A stretch of 64,000 bases of DNA from Bacillota bacterium (GTDB taxonomy: Bacteria > Bacillota > Clostridia > Acetivibrionales > JANLFN01), in assembly GCA_023397675.1 (NCBI GenBank), contig JAEWTV010000128.1, positions 62,001 through 126,000 on the forward strand, in the 5' to 3' direction. The first letter of the stretch is position 1. Each line of letters begins with the position of its first letter. Shown in pieces: positions 33,344-42,606 of this stretch. The notes under the pieces were generated by a model that ran no database searches, had not been told where the DNA came from, and was given only the letters and a program-made list of their open reading frames with translations. Position numbers and translations under genes: made by a program.

Positions 33344-33820
33344 ATGAAAATCAAAGTTAAATATTTTGAAAATGCAACCAGATTGAAAAAAATTATAAAG
33401 GGCAACTGGATCGATGTATATGCAAACAAGGATGTTTTTGTAAGGGTGGGAGAAAGTGCTATGATTCCGCTCGGATTTGCTATGGAACTTCCGCAGGGAT
33501 GGGAAGCACACCTGGCTCCAAGGAGCTCAACCTTCAAAACCTGGGGGATTATTCAGACAAATTCAGTAGGTGTAGTTGACGATACGTATATTGGGGACAA
33601 TGACCAATGGCATATGCCGGTATATTGCCTCAAGGGTAAACATACTGAAAACTCTCTGGTAGCCATGGAAGGAATACAGCCTGAAGGCACATGGGTTAAA
33701 AAAGGGGATAAGATAGGTCAGTTCAGAATAATGGAAGTTATGCCTGAAATTGAGTTCGAGGAAGTAGATTCATTAGGAAATGCAGAACGAGGCGGTTTTG
33801 GTTCCACCGGAACGAAATAA
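33344..33820 (+). CDS. dut: dUTP diphosphatase
   Basis: Hydrolyses dUTP to dUMP, keeping uracil out of DNA and feeding thymidylate synthesis. The 158-residue trimeric-type protein shows APRSSTFKTWGI (motif 2), NSVGVVDDTYIGDNDQW (motif 3), KKGDKIGQFRI (motif 4) and RGGFGSTG (motif 5). ATG at 33344 follows a GGGGG ribosome site. The gene is the last of the metalloenzyme-U32-dut group. Confidence 0.92.
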   Translation: MKIKVKYFENATRLKKIIKGNWIDVYANKDVFVRVGESAMIPLGFAMELPQGWEAHLAPRSSTFKTWGIIQTNSVGVVDDTYIGDNDQWHMPVYCLKGKHTENSLVAMEGIQPEGTWVKKGDKIGQFRIMEVMPEIEFEEVDSLGNAERGGFGSTGTK

Positions 33821-33946
33821 AAGATGTCACAAATATAGCAAATGTTAGTTTCAAAATGTGATGAACAACGGTTATTATTCAACTCCAGTCCGAATATTAA
33901 TTTATTAAATGGATTAACAAATCCGATTAAACTGGGGGGTGTAACC

Positions 33947-34417
33947 GTGTCTTTATATTCACTTTTGGGTTTCCTGAGTGCTTTTTTGGTATTCTTTTTT
34001 ATCATTGTATTGGTTTTGTATGTACTGCTTTCCTATGGCCTTTATAAGCTGGCATTGGGCAGGAAAATGCAAAATGAGTGGCTTGCTTTTGTGCCTATAG
34101 CTCAATTATATTTATTGGGTAAGCTTATAAAAAAGGTAACAATCTTCAACAATGATATTCCCTGTATCGAAGTGGTATTACCTGTTTCAGCAGTAGTAAC
34201 AGGAGTGCTTGCAGGTATTCCAGTGCTTGGCCTGCTTCTTTCACTTGCCTTTGCGGTACTTGTATATGTAAGCTTTTACAGGCTTTTCAGAATGTATAAA
34301 TCAAAAGAGGAAGCGGATGTTATGATTATTGTAAGCATTGTGAGTATAGTTCTTTTTGGATTCATGCTTCCGGTTTATGTATTCCTCATGAAGGACTCAA
34401 AACCAAGAGAGGCCTGA
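33947..34417 (+). CDS. small integral membrane protein of unknown function
   Basis: A 156-residue membrane protein with about four hydrophobic segments (near residues 3-32, 65-85, 92-110 and 125-145) and the phrase MQNEWLAFVPIAQLYLLG between the first two, found in many Firmicute membrane proteins of unknown role. The start is GTG at 33947, preceded by a long GGGGGGTG stretch; the open frame back to 33842 has no ribosome site. It ends at a bidirectional terminator facing the ABC operon. Confidence 0.75.
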   Translation: MSLYSLLGFLSAFLVFFFIIVLVLYVLLSYGLYKLALGRKMQNEWLAFVPIAQLYLLGKLIKKVTIFNNDIPCIEVVLPVSAVVTGVLAGIPVLGLLLSLAFAVLVYVSFYRLFRMYKSKEEADVMIIVSIVSIVLFGFMLPVYVFLMKDSKPREA

Positions 34418-34427
34418 GCATAGTCAT

Positions 34428-34459
34428 AAAAAAGAAAGGGCGAAGGCCCTTTCTTTAGC
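34428..34459. terminator. bidirectional terminator between membrane gene and ABC operon
   Basis: AAAGAAAGGGC pairs perfectly with GCCCTTTCTTT around GAAG. It gives T-rich ends in both directions. Confidence 0.92.
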
Positions 34460-35318
34460 TTATATCTCGTTTTCTAAATTTCCTAATTGAAAGAAGAATA
34501 AGTCCGGATATATATATAAATACATACAACAGCATCCATGAACTTGGTGTTGCTCCTGATGATATATTTCCGCTTGAAAATAAGTTTATGAATGGGTTTG
34601 TAAATCCTGTTCCTGAGAAAAAATTACCGATAAGCTCACGGTATATAACATCAAATGGAGAAATCAGGCTTGATAATATTCCAAGCGAGTTTATTACATC
34701 ATTGCTTATTAATACGCCTACCTGCTCGAAAATACTACCCAAAAGTCCTAAAATGTAAATTGCAATTACAAATATTCCGCTTCCAAGAGTTTTAAAGGAA
34801 GTGCTGCTGAAAACAGAAAGAGAAAGTATTGCCAGGGGTTCAAGGATGAAAAAGAATAATCCTTTTAATATCATGCCGGTGCTAAACGTACCTATAAAGT
34901 TTGGTGTAATTACCCAATAGATTAGAATCAGAGCAAGATACAGCAGGATAGAATACGAAACTATTAAAATAGCTATTCCAAGATATTTGCCCAATATATA
35001 ACTACTTCTTTTTAAAGGTCTTGTAATTATTGAGTGGAGCACACCACTTTCAATTTCTGATGATACCGAGCCAACTGAAACCATTATGGTAAGAAAAGCA
35101 ACAAGCATGCTTGAGAAATAGAATCCCAGAATTGATATAAAAGTTGATGCAACAATATACAAGTTTACAGTGGATTTCCCAAAGGAGACTTGGTTTTTGC
35201 ATACATAATAAGTAATGAGAGTTAATATTACAAGGTATATTACTGTAAGAATTGCTATCAGGAGAATAACCTTTTTCCTTAATGCTTCCTTTAGTGAAGC
35301 CATGACTATTGGAATCAT
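34455..35318 (-). CDS. ABC-2 type transporter permease
   Basis: A 287-residue permease with six hydrophobic segments; the first begins just after MASLKEALRKK. The motif IESGVLHSIITRPLKRSSYILGK, cut short here, is typical of ABC-2 exporters such as NatB and bacitracin/Cu exporters. It overlaps the ATPase stop by 4 bases (ATGA-type coupling). It is the last gene of the sigma-anti-sigma-ABC operon. Substrate unknown; membrane-active agents or cell-envelope components are usual for this arrangement. Confidence 0.87.
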   Translation of the reverse strand: MIPIVMASLKEALRKKVILLIAILTVIYLVILTLITYYVCKNQVSFGKSTVNLYIVASTFISILGFYFSSMLVAFLTIMVSVGSVSSEIESGVLHSIITRPLKRSSYILGKYLGIAILIVSYSILLYLALILIYWVITPNFIGTFSTGMILKGLFFFILEPLAILSLSVFSSTSFKTLGSGIFVIAIYILGLLGSIFEQVGVLISNDVINSLGILSSLISPFDVIYRELIGNFFSGTGFTNPFINLFSSGNISSGATPSSWMLLYVFIYISGLILLSIRKFRKRDIS

Positions 35319-36232
35319 GTTTCCTCACCGCCTTCAATAAGACTTATGAACAAGCTTTCAAGGCTTTCCCGTTTTGGATGAAGCTCATAAAGGCTTCCTC
35401 CGTTTTCGATTATAATATGTGCGATGTCATTAATATCATTTCGGTCTTCAATTGACATTTCCAACCTGTTTCCTGTAACCGAAATATTATCTGAATATTG
35501 TTTTAAATGGCTTAATAAAGCTTGAGTCAAGCCATCTGCACAAATTTCCAGAATAAGCTTTCCTTCAAGTATCTCATTTGTTTTTCCCTGCTTTATTATT
35601 GAACCACGTTTAATTATTGCAATGCTGTCACAAATCATTTCAACCTCACTTAAGAGGTGGCTGTTAAGTAATACAGATTTGCCGCGTTTTTTAAGCCCAA
35701 GCATGATATTACGTACTTCTTTCCTGCCGATAGGATCAAGTGCTGATGTAGGTTCATCAAGAAACAGAATATCTGGATCCGCAATAAGTGCACACGCAAT
35801 ACCTATACGTTGCTGCATACCTTTGCTGTAGGTCGATATCTTGTAATTTTCGCTTCCTTTAAGCTTTACTTCATTAAGAACATCATCAATTCTTGTGTCT
35901 GTCAGTTTCCTGTCAAGCTTGCATAAAGCAGCATGAAATGACAGGAGGTCAACCCCTGTCATCCATTCCTGGTACTTAAAATTTTCCGGAAGATATCCTA
36001 TTTTTTTTCGTACATCTTCATTGCCAATCGGTTTTCCTAATAGATAAGCTTCTCCGGAGGTTTTATGAATGAGACCTACAATTGTTTTGATAAATGTACT
36101 TTTACCTGCACCGTTAGGTCCCAGGAGCCCGAATATCTCACCCTTTTTAACCGATATGTTTATATTGCGGCAGCCAATTTTATTACCATAGTATTTAGTT
36201 AAATTACTTGTCTCGAGAACCGTTTCAAGCAT
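35315..36232 (-). CDS. ABC transporter ATP-binding protein
   Basis: A 305-residue ABC ATPase that powers the neighbouring permease. GLLGPNGAGKSTF is Walker A near residue 40, YSKGMQQRIGIA the ABC signature, and DILFLDEPTSALDP Walker B. The C-terminal 80 residues are the extra domain common in NatA/BcrA-type exporters. ATG at 36232 lies 4 bases after the anti-sigma gene. Confidence 0.93.
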   Translation of the reverse strand: MLETVLETSNLTKYYGNKIGCRNINISVKKGEIFGLLGPNGAGKSTFIKTIVGLIHKTSGEAYLLGKPIGNEDVRKKIGYLPENFKYQEWMTGVDLLSFHAALCKLDRKLTDTRIDDVLNEVKLKGSENYKISTYSKGMQQRIGIACALIADPDILFLDEPTSALDPIGRKEVRNIMLGLKKRGKSVLLNSHLLSEVEMICDSIAIIKRGSIIKQGKTNEILEGKLILEICADGLTQALLSHLKQYSDNISVTGNRLEMSIEDRNDINDIAHIIIENGGSLYELHPKRESLESLFISLIEGGEET

Positions 36233-36236
36233 TCTG

Positions 36237-37358
36237 TCACCTCATGGATTTTGCAAGATTAAGAAGTTCATCCCTGCTCAGATCACCTGTTATCCCTCTT
36301 ATAATCCCGCCATCTGACCATATGATTGCAGCTTGGGAGGAATCGTTATTATTGTCTAACCGCGGGTATAAATAACCTTTAACTCCGTTTAAATCAACTT
36401 CTTCTGTCTTGTTTTCAACAACCGGAATAAAAAGAGTATTCCTCCAATCCTTTACGGCTTTAAACTGTTTTTGAATACTGTCGGGCAGTATAGGGAGTCC
36501 AACCATAGCTTCATATATTTCATCGGCATTAACACCGTCAGGAATTATAATTTGAGGTGCCCTTGTCTGTATAATGTTAAATATCTTACCGTTAATATGG
36601 TACGATGTATTTACAACAAGAGGTGTTTTTAGTTCGAAGGCTTTTCCTGTAATGTTTTCCGGAAGCAGTTTAGTTGCTCCAAAACTCTTCATAATTGTGT
36701 TTACCTTACTGGCACTCATATTAAAAGCTACCGACATGGGGTCTGTTATGGATATCTCAGGGGTTGAATCCTTAAGAATGCCGGGGAACTGTATTTTAAA
36801 GTCTTGTAAAGCTGTTGCTTCTGATAGGGAAGCCCGCTTCTGTTCTCCACCCTTAACGCTGATTTTACCCATGCTCTTAAGATCTATTTCAGGTGCTTTG
36901 CTTTGAAGCTGTTTTTGTATACTATCAATATCATTAATAGTGAAGTTTATTCCCGTTAGGCTTTCAGCCCTGAATATTGAAAGCATATCCGAAACGGCAG
37001 CTCTGACTGGTTGTATTGTGGTATATGAGGTAACAAATGCGACTGCTGCAGCTATTGCTGCAATCTTTTTGTACTTAACAGTAAATGCTGTAATGCGGCC
37101 CGGTTTTTTTGAATCTTCCTTTTTCATAGCTGCTTTTGCTGGATTAAAAGGTTTTATCTGGGGAACGATGTTTTCTTCCATATAATTTTTATATTCTCCT
37201 ATTACATCAGACATAAAATCATTACCGTTTTTTAACTCCTTATATTGAAGGCTACATTTATCACACTTCAAAAGGTGGTTTTCAAACTCATTTTTCTGGG
37301 CGTTTCCAAGTTCACCATCTATATATGTTTGTATAATATCTATCGAAGGACATTTCAT
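36237..37358 (-). CDS. zinc anti-sigma factor (zf-HC2), membrane spanning
   Basis: A 373-residue anti-sigma factor. Residues 1-50 form the ZAS/zf-HC2 domain: MKCPS, then HLLKCDKC (HxxxCxxC) which binds zinc and the sigma factor. A single membrane segment lies near residues 103-122 (KIAAIAAAVAFVTSYTT). About 250 residues follow outside the membrane and may sense an envelope signal. AAAGGAGG precedes ATG 37358, and the sigma stop is 1 base upstream. The frame is open further upstream inside the sigma gene but that is not coding. Confidence 0.87.
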   Translation of the reverse strand: MKCPSIDIIQTYIDGELGNAQKNEFENHLLKCDKCSLQYKELKNGNDFMSDVIGEYKNYMEENIVPQIKPFNPAKAAMKKEDSKKPGRITAFTVKYKKIAAIAAAVAFVTSYTTIQPVRAAVSDMLSIFRAESLTGINFTINDIDSIQKQLQSKAPEIDLKSMGKISVKGGEQKRASLSEATALQDFKIQFPGILKDSTPEISITDPMSVAFNMSASKVNTIMKSFGATKLLPENITGKAFELKTPLVVNTSYHINGKIFNIIQTRAPQIIIPDGVNADEIYEAMVGLPILPDSIQKQFKAVKDWRNTLFIPVVENKTEEVDLNGVKGYLYPRLDNNNDSSQAAIIWSDGGIIRGITGDLSRDELLNLAKSMR

Positions 37359-37359
37359 A

Positions 37360-37890
37360 CTATTCGACCTCCTTTGAATACTTCTCTTTAAACTTTGCCT
37401 GTGCCCGTGTAAGGGTCTTGCCGACTGAGTTTTTTTCAATACCCGTCATTTCAGCTATTTCATCATACTTGTAGCCTGAAGATTTAAGCAGGATACAAAG
37501 CCTGTCTCTGGGATCCATGCTGTCCAGAACCTTTTTTATGGAACGTATCTCCAGATTCTTTATTGCAGCATCCTCAATTGAAATTACATTGGAAGCTTCA
37601 ATCTCTTCGGCGGCAGGCTCTTTACTCTGCCTCGTCTTAAGACTCCTCAGGTAGTTATAGGTAAGGTTTGTAGAAACCTTGGTGAGCCAGGCCACTATGT
37701 TTGTGTGCGACGGCGGTATGTTATAAAGCTTTATAAAGGTTTCTTGCGTAATATCTTCAGCCGCTTGCGCATTACCTGTAAGATAAGCCACATGCTTGTA
37801 TATTGTTTTATAATGGGTTTGGTAGCAGCTTTCGAAATCCGGCTGTGAAGCCGGTTCTTCAGCTTTTTTAAATATATTCAGCTGTAAAAT
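37360..37890 (-). CDS. ECF-type RNA polymerase sigma factor, apparent ATT start
   Basis: A sigma-70 family factor of the extracytoplasmic-function type, about 176 residues. Region 2 reads YQTHYKTIYKHVAYLTGN with AEDITQETF, and region 4 ends in GYKYDEIAEMTGIEKNSVG. The region-2 homology begins well before the first GTG (37791), so the gene must start further upstream. There is no in-frame ATG, GTG or TTG between that GTG and the upstream TGA. GGGAGGG lies 6 bases before ATT at 37890, the best candidate start. It is followed by its anti-sigma factor and an ABC exporter. Confidence 0.87.
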   Translation of the reverse strand: MLQLNIFKKAEEPASQPDFESCYQTHYKTIYKHVAYLTGNAQAAEDITQETFIKLYNIPPSHTNIVAWLTKVSTNLTYNYLRSLKTRQSKEPAAEEIEASNVISIEDAAIKNLEIRSIKKVLDSMDPRDRLCILLKSSGYKYDEIAEMTGIEKNSVGKTLTRAQAKFKEKYSKEVE

Positions 37891-38049
37891 GTATATCCCT
37901 CCCTGCTCAAAGACTTCCAGAAGTTTTGGTTTTCAAATATATAACACATATTGCAGCTGTTTTGTGACATCAAAATTATATTATCACAAATAATCTTTCT
38001 CTTGGATTGTTATTTTTAGTAGCGACTTGTGAAACAATGGTAAAACTTT

Positions 38050-38077
38050 TTCGTCTACTAGAAAAAGATGTTATAAT
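38050..38077 (+). promoter_or_regulatory. extended -10 promoter of the GH18 gene
   Basis: TTCGTC, 16-base spacer, TATAAT at 38072-38077 preceded by TG one base away (TGtTATAAT). Confidence 0.6.
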
Positions 38078-38115
38078 TAATTTATAACATACAAATATAC
38101 ATAGGAGATGTTTTA

Positions 38116-39390
38116 ATGAAAAAGTTTATAACTTACATACTAACAGCAGCGTTAACGGCTGTTTTATTTGTTTCGCCTGCTGCAGCTACTCAGACCAGCA
38201 AGGTGTACATAGACAACGTTCAGCTTTCAACCGCACAGCCTGAATTTAAGAACGGCAGCATGGCCCTACCTTTCAGAGCAGCAGCGGAGGCCATAGGTGT
38301 AAAAGTTGACTGGGAAGCTTCCCAAAAGAAAATTACCGCTACCAACGGAAACAAGGTAGTCGTACTTCAAATAGGTAAAATCAATGCAACTGTAGACGGC
38401 ACTACTGTGAAGCTCCCTTTTGCTCCATATCTGGCGCAGCAGGGCACAATGATACCTGCAAGATTTTTTGCAAGCACTTTCGGATGCCAGGTTAATTGGA
38501 ACCAGGCTGAAGCTTCTGCATACATAGTTACACCTGTTAAAAAGATGACTGTTGTGGGTTATTATGGACTTGGTTCGGGTGCTACAAGCAGTTGGGAAGA
38601 TCTTTTTACTACCAAATACCCTGAAACTGCTGTTGGAAATACCGGGCTTATAAGTGATCTTGCACTTGCATGGTATACTCTTGACAGCCAATACAATCTT
38701 GTTTCAAATGATACTGTTTCGGGGTGGAAAAAACCTGAGGGCAGCAGTTGGACTTATGTTATTGACGCTGCAAGTAAATACAATATGAGTACCGAGATGA
38801 CAATATTGTCTACAGATGATACCAACCAATCGCTATATAGTCTTCTAAAAGACTCTGCTACAGTTGAAAAGGTGACTGACAGCATAGTAAATGAGGCGTC
38901 AGCCTATAAAGGGGTGAACCTTGATTTTGAGGGACTGGGGCTCAATGAATCTAGTTCTGAGCTTCAGGCTGTAAAGGATTCATATACAGCTTTTGTAAAG
39001 AAGCTTTCGGATAAGCTCAAAGCAAAAGGCTTAAACTTAACACTGACACTTCCTGCAATAAACAGCTGGTATAAAGGCTATGACTATGCAGCTCTAGGTA
39101 AAATTGCAGACAGAATAATAATCATGGCATATGATTATAATGACTCTGCTAACAGAACATCTCCTGAGCCTGTAAACAAGGTGATGGAAGCTGTTGAGAA
39201 GGCAAAGGCATTGGTGTCTGCTGACAAGCTGGTTCTTGGAATAAATGCGGATCATGAAACAGAAAATACTATAAATGACAAGGTCGGGATAGCCAAAAGG
39301 TATGGATTAAAAGGAATAGCTATATGGAGACTGGGGCTTGTTACAAATGAAATGTGGTCTAAACTTGGGGAAACTGTAACTGCAAAATAA
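38116..39390 (+). CDS. exported glycosyl hydrolase family 18 protein with stalk domain
   Basis: A 424-residue exported protein. Residues 1-24 are a signal peptide ending AAA. Residues about 28-135 form a copper-amine-oxidase-N stalk domain (MALPFRAAAEAIG, TMIPARFFASTFG). The remainder is a GH18 TIM barrel with GVNLDFEG, catalytic Glu at 272, and the later IIIMAYDYND strand. GH18 members of spore formers cleave peptidoglycan or chitin-like bonds (e.g. SleL/YaaH), so a role on cell wall or spore cortex is more likely than chitin degradation. ATG at 38116 follows GGAG. Confidence 0.88.
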   Translation: MKKFITYILTAALTAVLFVSPAAATQTSKVYIDNVQLSTAQPEFKNGSMALPFRAAAEAIGVKVDWEASQKKITATNGNKVVVLQIGKINATVDGTTVKLPFAPYLAQQGTMIPARFFASTFGCQVNWNQAEASAYIVTPVKKMTVVGYYGLGSGATSSWEDLFTTKYPETAVGNTGLISDLALAWYTLDSQYNLVSNDTVSGWKKPEGSSWTYVIDAASKYNMSTEMTILSTDDTNQSLYSLLKDSATVEKVTDSIVNEASAYKGVNLDFEGLGLNESSSELQAVKDSYTAFVKKLSDKLKAKGLNLTLTLPAINSWYKGYDYAALGKIADRIIIMAYDYNDSANRTSPEPVNKVMEAVEKAKALVSADKLVLGINADHETENTINDKVGIAKRYGLKGIAIWRLGLVTNEMWSKLGETVTAK

Positions 39391-39417
39391 TTTTAATAAT
39401 ATTACTTACTTGAGGTG

Positions 39418-41226
39418 ATGGTAATTAAATCTGATTTTGATATGTACTCTTTTAAAGATTCTGTTAAGGAGCAGCTTGAGCAGCTTTACAACCTATCGGC
39501 AGGCGACGGGGAGTTTATTTCTGAGGAGCTAGCACAAAGGCTTGCAAACCTGACAGGTACTATAAACAGAGAAATTGCTGTTTATATAGACAGAAAAGGA
39601 AGAATTGTTGATGTAAGCGTAGGAGACAACAGTACCGTTTCATTGCCTGAGGTAGAGGGAAGACGGGGTAACTCCCGGCTTTCCGGTATAAGGTGTATAC
39701 ATACTCACCCTAATGGAGAAGGAATGCTGTCGTCTGTTGATATAAACTCCATGAAAAGCCTGCGGCTTGATGCAATGGCGGCATTAGGGATCAATGACGG
39801 CAAGTTGTATAACATCTATGCAGCTATACCACTTCCTCAAAATGACGAAGTTCTGACTGAAGTATACGGGCCTTTTTACGAGGCTACCGGCGACATAGAC
39901 GGTTTATTGAAAATGATTGCAGAACGGGACAAGGTTTATGATGCATGTGCTCTACAGATAGACGAAACCGAAAAGGCTATCCTTGTTGGATTGGAAACCA
40001 AAAAAGGAGAACTCCTTAACGGAAAAACCGAAGGACAAAGACTGCTTGATGAACTTGAGGAACTTGCTGCTACAGCAGGGGTAATAGTGCTTGAAAAGGT
40101 GATCCAGAGAAAGGCTTTTGAAGATACCGCCTACTTCCTTGGTAAAGGTAAGATAGAAGAGATTAATCTTTTGAGGCAGGCACATGGAGCGAATCTTCTC
40201 ATATTTGACGATGAATTGTCGGGGGCACAGATAAGGAACATTGAAGATATAACCGGAATCAAGGTCATTGACCGGACGACACTGATACTTGATATTTTTG
40301 CACAAAGGGCACGTTCTATAGAAGGAAAGCTTCAGGTAGAACTGGCACAGCTTAAATACAGGCTGCCGAGGCTTATAGGCCTAGGAAACCAGCTTTCAAG
40401 GCTTGGCGGAGGTATAGGAACCAGAGGCCCGGGTGAAAAAAAGCTTGAGGTTGACAGAAGGCATATACGCAGAAGGATAATCATACTTGAAAAAGAGCTT
40501 CGTGAAATAGAAAAAAGACGTACCCTTATGAGGGAAGCAAGAAAGAAGAATGAGCTGCCTGTAATTGCGCTTGTAGGCTATACCAATGCAGGGAAGTCTA
40601 CACTCATGAATCATTTGTGTGGCAGTGATGTTTTTGCGGAAAACAAGCTTTTTGCCACTCTTGATCCCACAACCAGAAAACTTCCGCTGCCTGATGGCAG
40701 AAAAGCGCTTCTAATTGACACTGTAGGTTTTATAAGAAAGCTTCCGCACGATCTTGTTGATGCTTTTAAATCTACATTGGAGGAGACTGTTCACGCAGAC
40801 CTGCTTTTACATGTTGTTGATATGTCCAGCAGTGAAGCTGAAATTCAAATATCAGTGGTTAATAGTCTTCTTGAAAGCCTTGGAGCAATGAACAAACCTA
40901 TCATACTGGTACTTAACAAGGCTGATATATCCATGGATGACCACAGAATTTTGTCTTCCAGCCTTTACGAAAAGGTTTTTACGGTTTCGGCTGTTACAGG
41001 ACAGGGTATGGATGACCTGTTAAAAGGTATTGCAGAGCTTGCTGCCGGCGATGAGATAAGTATCAGGCTTGTAGCGCCTTATAATGAAGGATGGATTCTC
41101 CCCTACCTTTACGACTACGGGACAGTTGTTTCAAGTGATTATTCCAACGAGGGAATAGTAATTAGTGCCAATATCAAAAGAAGCAGGGCTGAAAAAGTGA
41201 GAAAATACATTATAAACGGGGATTAA
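39418..41226 (+). CDS. hflX: GTPase HflX, clostridial long form
   Basis: A 602-residue ribosome-associated GTPase that splits stalled 70S ribosomes. The first 180 residues are an extra domain seen in clostridial HflX, with CIHTHPNGEG. The glycine-rich HflX domain (GGIGTRGPGEKKLE) and G domain follow: GYTNAGKST (G1), DTVGFIRKLP (G3), LNKAD (G4). The ribosome site GAGGTGAT sits only 2 bases before ATG 39418 but 8 bases before the ATT at 39424, so the exact start is open. GTG 39415 also overlaps the ribosome site. Confidence 0.92.
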   Translation: MVIKSDFDMYSFKDSVKEQLEQLYNLSAGDGEFISEELAQRLANLTGTINREIAVYIDRKGRIVDVSVGDNSTVSLPEVEGRRGNSRLSGIRCIHTHPNGEGMLSSVDINSMKSLRLDAMAALGINDGKLYNIYAAIPLPQNDEVLTEVYGPFYEATGDIDGLLKMIAERDKVYDACALQIDETEKAILVGLETKKGELLNGKTEGQRLLDELEELAATAGVIVLEKVIQRKAFEDTAYFLGKGKIEEINLLRQAHGANLLIFDDELSGAQIRNIEDITGIKVIDRTTLILDIFAQRARSIEGKLQVELAQLKYRLPRLIGLGNQLSRLGGGIGTRGPGEKKLEVDRRHIRRRIIILEKELREIEKRRTLMREARKKNELPVIALVGYTNAGKSTLMNHLCGSDVFAENKLFATLDPTTRKLPLPDGRKALLIDTVGFIRKLPHDLVDAFKSTLEETVHADLLLHVVDMSSSEAEIQISVVNSLLESLGAMNKPIILVLNKADISMDDHRILSSSLYEKVFTVSAVTGQGMDDLLKGIAELAAGDEISIRLVAPYNEGWILPYLYDYGTVVSSDYSNEGIVISANIKRSRAEKVRKYIINGD

Positions 41227-41263
41227 TTGTAATAAAAAATAATATGAATTAAGCAGGTTTGAT

Positions 41264-41292
41264 TTGAATATAAAATGTAAATAATGTATTAT
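41264..41292 (+). promoter_or_regulatory. predicted SigA promoter of the NUDIX gene
   Basis: TTGAAT (41264-41269), 17-base spacer, TATTAT (41287-41292). Confidence 0.55.
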
Positions 41293-41366
41293 AAATATAT
41301 AAAATTTTTTTACGAAAATTTAATAATGCTGGTGTTCCATACTAATTAACGAAAGGGGTTTTTGCT

Positions 41367-41792
41367 ATGTTGGTTAGAAAATGTGCAGGAGGAGTAGTGT
41401 TTTACGGTGATAAGGTATTGCTTCTCAGGAACGAAAAAGGCGAATGGGTACTTCCCAAGGGGGTAATTCGCAACGGAGACCTTTCCAGTGAAGTGGCTGT
41501 GCGGAGAGTTAAGGAAGAAGCGGGAGTGACCGCTGAGATTGTTTCACCTGCCGGCAATACGAGCTATGAGTTCTTTTCTGTAACACGACAAAAACCCGTC
41601 TGTAATAAAATCACTTGGTACATTATGCAAAATTCCGATGGAAACTTCAAACTTAATAGTGAAGAATGCTTTACCGATGGCGGCTTTTACACTGTAAATG
41701 ACGCTGCCAGCCTTATTACGTATAGCCAGGATAAATCACTGCTTCACTTGTCATTCCAGAGATATCAGGATTTATCAAAAGAGGTTTGTTAA
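41367..41792 (+). CDS. NUDIX-family hydrolase with altered NUDIX box
   Basis: A 141-residue NUDIX-fold protein. The box reads GVIRNGDLSSEVAVRRVKEE and then AGV: the essential EExG is present. Compared with Gx5Ex7REUxEExGU, the first Glu is Asp and the Glu after the central Arg is Arg. Activity is therefore likely but could be weak or different. Relatives hydrolyse nucleoside diphosphates linked to another moiety. ATG at 41367 follows AAAGGGG. It is a single-gene unit with its own promoter and terminator. Confidence 0.85.
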   Translation: MLVRKCAGGVVFYGDKVLLLRNEKGEWVLPKGVIRNGDLSSEVAVRRVKEEAGVTAEIVSPAGNTSYEFFSVTRQKPVCNKITWYIMQNSDGNFKLNSEECFTDGGFYTVNDAASLITYSQDKSLLHLSFQRYQDLSKEVC

Positions 41793-41815
41793 TTTATTTA
41801 TAAAACGTTAAAATA

Positions 41816-41849
41816 AAAGGTAGCGGAAAGCATTTCGCTATCTTTTTGT
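41816..41849 (+). terminator. Rho-independent terminator after the NUDIX gene
   Basis: AAAGGTAGCG pairs with CGCTATCTTT (one G-U) around 10 bases, then T2-G-T4. Confidence 0.82.
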
Positions 41850-41880
41850 TTTGTAAAATTTTATATTATAGGTGACACAT

Positions 41881-42540
41881 TTGCTAAAACAATATAAAAC
41901 TGTTCTGAACCGGGCTTCGTGTGAGATTGAAGAAAAGAAGTCAAGGTTTATTGCGACAGTAAGACCGATAAAAACTGAAGAAGAAGCATTAGAGCTCATT
42001 TCGGAGCTTAAGTCAAAGTACTGGGATGCTACTCATAATGTATATGCATATTATCTTAATGGGGATACCGTTATCCAACGTTTCAGTGATGACGGGGAAC
42101 CTTCAGGTACTGCGGGAATTCCTGTTTTGGAGGCTATAAAACGCTCAGGTATCCAGGATATTGCTGTAGTGGTTACAAGATATTTCGGAGGGACACTTCT
42201 GGGTGCATCAGGACTTATCAGAACTTATGCAAAGAGCGCTTCAGCAGGAATAGAACATGCGGGGGTTGTGTTCAGAAAGCTTTGTGATGAAGTAGGAATA
42301 ATTATGGAGTATACCTTGCTTGGAAAGGTACAGAATATTATTTCCAACAAGGAGTATACCATAAAGGAAAATATTTATGAGCAGGATGCAGAAATAAGGG
42401 TATATATACCAGTAGATGAAACAGAAGCATTTATAGCGGAGCTTATAGAAGCAACCAATGCACGAGTTCTGGTCGATACCGTAAAAAAGTCGTACATAAC
42501 CGTCGACCTTAACGGAAAGCTGATAAGTACGGATGAATAA
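41881..42540 (+). CDS. YigZ/IMPACT family protein
   Basis: A 219-residue member of the YigZ family. The N-terminal IMPACT domain carries KSRFIATVRPI, the SDDGEPSGTAGIP signature and VVVTRYFGGTLLGASGLIR; the C-terminal half is the ferredoxin-like DUF1949 domain. Function in bacteria is not settled. TTG at 41881 is 7 bases after GGTGA; GTG 41872 overlaps that site. Confidence 0.9.
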   Translation: MLKQYKTVLNRASCEIEEKKSRFIATVRPIKTEEEALELISELKSKYWDATHNVYAYYLNGDTVIQRFSDDGEPSGTAGIPVLEAIKRSGIQDIAVVVTRYFGGTLLGASGLIRTYAKSASAGIEHAGVVFRKLCDEVGIIMEYTLLGKVQNIISNKEYTIKENIYEQDAEIRVYIPVDETEAFIAELIEATNARVLVDTVKKSYITVDLNGKLISTDE

Positions 42541-42606
42541 GAATTATTTTTCCTGTTTTGCGAATGCTAAATAGGATTAAAAATTTACAGAAAGCTGGTG
42601 ATTATT

